From Fabrea salina (lineage: Eukaryota; Ciliophora; Heterotrichea; Heterotrichida; Fabreidae), in NCBI GenBank assembly GCA_022984795.1, contig JALIHJ010000030.1, forward strand, positions 186,001 through 250,000: a DNA stretch of 64,000 nt. The letters are read 5' to 3'. Of the stretch, positions 63,946 to 64,000 are shown piece after piece (position 1 is the stretch's first letter; each line of letters opens with the position of its first letter). The notes below the pieces were generated by a model, which saw nothing but the letters and a program-made list of their open reading frames with translations, ran no database searches and was not told the DNA's origin. Made by a program: the position numbers and the translations under genes.

Positions 63946-64000
63946 ATGGCTGAAGTAGTTGTAGATCATAAACCTCCCAAGTTTGATATTTACGGAAAAG
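63946..64000 (+). CDS. Start of an unidentified gene (cut by window end)
   Basis: ATG at 63946 after ATTCAA, then 18 codons MAEVVVDHKPPKFDIYGK to the end of the window with no stop. It follows the CDK gene by 26 bp on the same strand, the usual spacing here. Too short for a family call. Confidence 0.5.
   Translation, partial: MAEVVVDHKPPKFDIYGK

Overview
The window looks like macronuclear DNA of a heterotrich ciliate close to Stentor. I see about 49 protein-coding genes in 64 kb on both strands, almost no spacer DNA, and no repeats, transposons, CRISPR arrays or recognisable RNA genes. Five interrupted reading frames are each restored by removing an intron of exactly 15 nt (four cases) or 16 nt (one case), with the form GTAA...A..TAG. 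A sixth 15-nt intron is hidden in frame inside a potassium-channel gene. Tiny 15/16-nt introns are known from heterotrichs (Stentor, Blepharisma). Long uninterrupted frames and the use of TAA, TAG and TGA as ends point to the standard genetic code, which fits Stentor and argues against Blepharisma, where UGA is read as Trp.

Layout. 1-14.8 kb: end of a Kae1/OSGEP gene, a Cys-rich surface protein, EMC7, a giant coiled-coil protein, the telomere protein STN1, a macro-domain protein, an NT-C2 protein with a CaaX end, a TLC membrane protein, an acylated pseudokinase next to an acylated PP2C phosphatase, and a GSK3-like kinase. 14.8-28.7 kb: a PUF protein, an MFS transporter, a small secreted protein made of a recent 77-residue duplication, two NTA1-type amidases that look gene-converted, ADH5, importin alpha, an unknown coiled-coil protein, a Nudix-ankyrin protein, a CDCA7-type zinc finger, a motorless dynein-stalk protein, CEP43/FOP and a CTD-type phosphatase. 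28.8-47.4 kb: a TmcB-like PAS membrane protein, WDR90/POC16, an F-box-like protein, WDR18/IPI3, two coiled-coil proteins, an OCRL-type 5-phosphatase and a Tousled-like kinase. 47.4-64 kb: LRR-ankyrin, BORCS8-like, ANP32, two membrane proteins including a rhomboid, an SK-type K+ channel, COX10, a peroxisomal ABCD transporter, a C2 protein, a SNARE-like protein, a secreted helical protein, RBBP4, SF-assemblin, SSNA1/DIP13, a VHS/alpha-adaptin-ear protein, a PSTAIRE CDK and the start of one more gene.

The genes are mostly unrelated housekeeping genes, but centriole/basal-body genes are frequent (CEP43, WDR90, SF-assemblin, SSNA1). The most striking points are: a GGA-like protein carrying an alpha-adaptin ear; a stand-alone dynein microtubule-binding stalk; start codons of divergent genes only 6-7 bp apart; neighbouring genes whose coding ends overlap or touch; and the in-frame 15-nt intron that ordinary gene calling would miss. 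Start codons usually follow an A/T-only leader such as ATTAAATG or AATAAATG, which I used to choose among alternatives. All assignments come from reading the sequence and remembered family motifs; no searches were run.
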